Assembly (NCBI GenBank): GCA_002342225.1
Contig: DDPO01000082.1
Span: forward strand, 1 to 6,568
Direction: 5' to 3'
Length of the DNA: 6,568 nucleotides
Source: Bdellovibrionaceae bacterium UBA2466
GTDB taxonomy: Bacteria; Bdellovibrionota; FAC87; UBA2466
The notes under the pieces were generated by a model. That model saw nothing but the letters and a program-made list of their open reading frames with translations. It did not search any database and was not told the DNA's origin. Below are positions 6,401-6,568 of the stretch, piece after piece. Both the position numbers and the translations under genes were made by a program. Numbering within the stretch: the first letter of the stretch is position 1; each line of letters starts with the position of its first letter.

Positions 6401-6568
6401 GCAGTTAGAGTTACCGTTGCACCCGTATCGAGAGTTGCAATAAAAGTAGCACCCGATTGGACGCTCTCTGAAGCAGTTGCAGTAATATTGACTGAGTCTC
6501 CAACCGTGTATGTTCCATTAGCTGTACTTGACGAAAAGGTCGTGATTGTAGGTGCAGTTGTATCAATG
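3478..6568 (-). CDS. Giant surface-type protein: Ig-like repeats followed by a seven-unit FG-GAP beta-propeller (start beyond window)
   Basis: The frame is open from the right edge of the window to the TAA at 3478-3480, giving 1029 visible codons; the gene starts beyond 6568. A GTG at 6330 is not the start, because the same frame continues upstream for 79 codons of the same repeat type. Numbering residues from that GTG, Ig-like beta-sandwich repeats run from -78 to 535 and FG-GAP units from about 537 to the end at 950. Ig-like repeats of this kind act as stalks in large bacterial exoproteins. FG-GAP units build integrin-alpha-like propellers with calcium-binding loops, seen here as D-x-[ND]-x-D-G motifs. 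The only cysteines visible are C340 and C350. I see no LPXTG signal, RTX nonapeptide array, autotransporter barrel or terminal membrane helix, so the secretion route must be encoded in the missing part or elsewhere. A role as a long adhesin or surface-display protein is inferred from architecture. The FG-GAP propeller could bind a ligand or simply form a stable cap. Confidence 0.92.
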   Translation of the reverse strand, partial: IDTTAPTITTFSSSTANGTYTVGDSVNITATASESVQSGATFIATLDTGATVTLTAASAGTSLTGTYTVASGHYSSDLTVSSFAAGTVLDTAGNQLTSTTVPSGVNNIAGSKAIVIDTPRVINVTSSSSNGVYTEGETVTVQVVFSTAVTVAGAGTPTLTLETGTSDAVVNYSSGSGTTTLNFNYLVAAGHNSLDLSYVDASSLALSGGATIKAGSIDADLTLRTPGASGSLSANKSIVIDTVPVVVNVTSTKADGSYGVGTAIPVQVVFSEAVTVASGTPQLTLETGTTDAVVNYSSGSGSNTLVFNYVVASGENSTDLDYKNTSALSLNGATIKDADGDSAVLTLAAPGATKSLGANKALVVRTAPLVYNVTSSTANGTYVAGNSITLQIQFNKSVTVTGSPLLTLETGSTDRTATCAAGVGATVTCTYTVQAGDTSVDLDYVSNAALTLNGGTINDTSDASLTANRTLPEPGAAGSLGANKALVIDPAPAVINVTSSKADGTYDVGEVIAVQVVFSEAVTVDTNLGTPSLTLATGSGTTAVNYVSGSGSDTLVFNYTVAQDHYFSDLDYSATNSLALNSGTIVSSSNGAQNALLTLVAPGAATSLGANKALRSLLYASKDGAADNEGFGEQMATGDVNNDGHPDLIVGVPNANGDDGRVVVYSGDPASAFGSVVLMSIAGTVGEADRLGQSVAAADINNDGKAEVIVGIPLYDNGATLDVGKIAIYAYDAGDSTPDPLAEVTGAEASGQFGGAVASLGDIDGDNSHDFVVGLPYANVVAGGTERGQVKVYSGDDQTVLATLSSSEDSAHFGAYLANVGDVNNDSKPDFIVSAPNASGGGTNRGRVRVYSGSSFGVLYNYYGASDNDQWGSSVAGNGDVDGDGRSDFMIGSRWVDPSVGATNRGQAIAYSGATGAPIYTVTGSANNEGLGASIDLVGDANNDGRNDVIVGSPGMLVGGTAKGQAVVYSGLDGSALYTIEGSETDEEFGSKVLGLRDSLENDSRHDFVVASPGANAGAVDRGKIFVYR
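3481..4722 (-). repeat. Seven FG-GAP units (complete beta-propeller) at the C-terminus
   Basis: Seven units of about 60 residues share the pattern LY..xG, FG..V, GD, a calcium-loop motif, D.IVG.P, RG.V and VYSG. The calcium-loop motifs begin at residues 560, 620, 683, 743, 801, 861 and 919 (numbered from the internal GTG at 6330). Units 1, 5 and 6 keep the full D-x-[ND]-x-D-G-x-x-D form. Unit 2 ends in E, unit 3 has N and unit 4 has S at the Gly position. Unit 7 reads DSLENDSRHD, one residue longer and degenerate. The protein stops right after the last strand (IFVYR). The whole array is therefore exactly one seven-bladed propeller, as in integrin alpha chains. Confidence 0.9.
4726..6567 (-). 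repeat. Five tandem Ig-like repeats, mostly with a 124-residue period
   Basis: Each repeat opens with a segment like INVTSS..NGTY..G, passes through VQVVFSEAVTV, LTLETG, a YSSGSG-type hairpin, LDY.....L.LN.G.I and PGA..SL.ANKA, and joins the next through IVIDT or a similar strand. The Asn of the NVTS motif recurs at residues 44, 169, 293 and 417 (numbered from the GTG at 6330), a period of 124-125 residues or about 372 bases. A fifth, more divergent copy, about 11 residues shorter, precedes them and reaches the window edge. Synonymous sites differ freely between copies, so the duplications are not recent. The fold resembles bacterial Ig-like/SWM-type repeats of large surface proteins; the exact family cannot be fixed by eye. 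Confidence 0.85.

Noticed and set aside
4726..6568. Regular 372-base periodicity as a CRISPR or DNA-level repeat array
   Set aside because: The period follows protein domain boundaries and the copies differ at the DNA level, so it is a protein repeat.

Overview
The window carries four protein-coding regions and no RNA gene, insertion sequence, integrase or CRISPR array that I can recognise. Base composition is moderate to AT-leaning. Every readable protein has an export signal, a membrane anchor or an extracellular-type domain set. Long tandem Ig-like repeats of the 'NVTSS..NGTY..G' type fused to FG-GAP repeats, with a secreted papain-like peptidase and a pilin-like anchored protein nearby, suggest a Gram-negative bacterium with a large secretome. 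A Bdellovibrio-like or other Bdellovibrionota relative is my best guess. It rests on the style of the repeats, not on a marker gene, and is only moderately supported.

Layout, left to right. Bases 1-135 (+) are the last 44 codons of a gene that begins before the window. After a 130-base gap with a plausible promoter and a clear Shine-Dalgarno site comes a complete 650-residue gene (266-2218, +). It encodes an N-terminal membrane anchor, a large unassigned region, a Thr tract followed by a Pro-rich linker, one Ig-like domain and a C-terminal domain with ten cysteines. Ten bases past its stop, a convergent gene ends (2229-3032, -). It encodes a 267-residue exported papain-like cysteine peptidase with a recognisable Gln/Cys/His/Asn-Asp active site. 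A 445-base stretch without a supported gene follows (3033-3477). It holds the 5' flank of the peptidase gene, a pair of 10-base direct repeats, a 12-base palindrome and a short GC-rich island.

The right half (3478-6568, -) is the C-terminal 1029 codons of a giant surface-type protein whose start lies beyond the window. Five Ig-like repeats, four of them on a regular period of about 124 residues, lead into seven FG-GAP units that should form one complete seven-bladed beta-propeller ending at the stop codon. The GTG at 6330 is an internal valine codon, not the start.

No pathway links these genes from sequence alone. What they share is location (envelope or outside the cell) and extracellular folds: Ig domains, disulfide-rich module, propeller and peptidase. 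I see no clearly new system. The least explained items are the cysteine-rich tail of the 650-residue protein, the GC-rich island beside the giant gene, and the cysteine pair found in only one of the Ig-like repeats.
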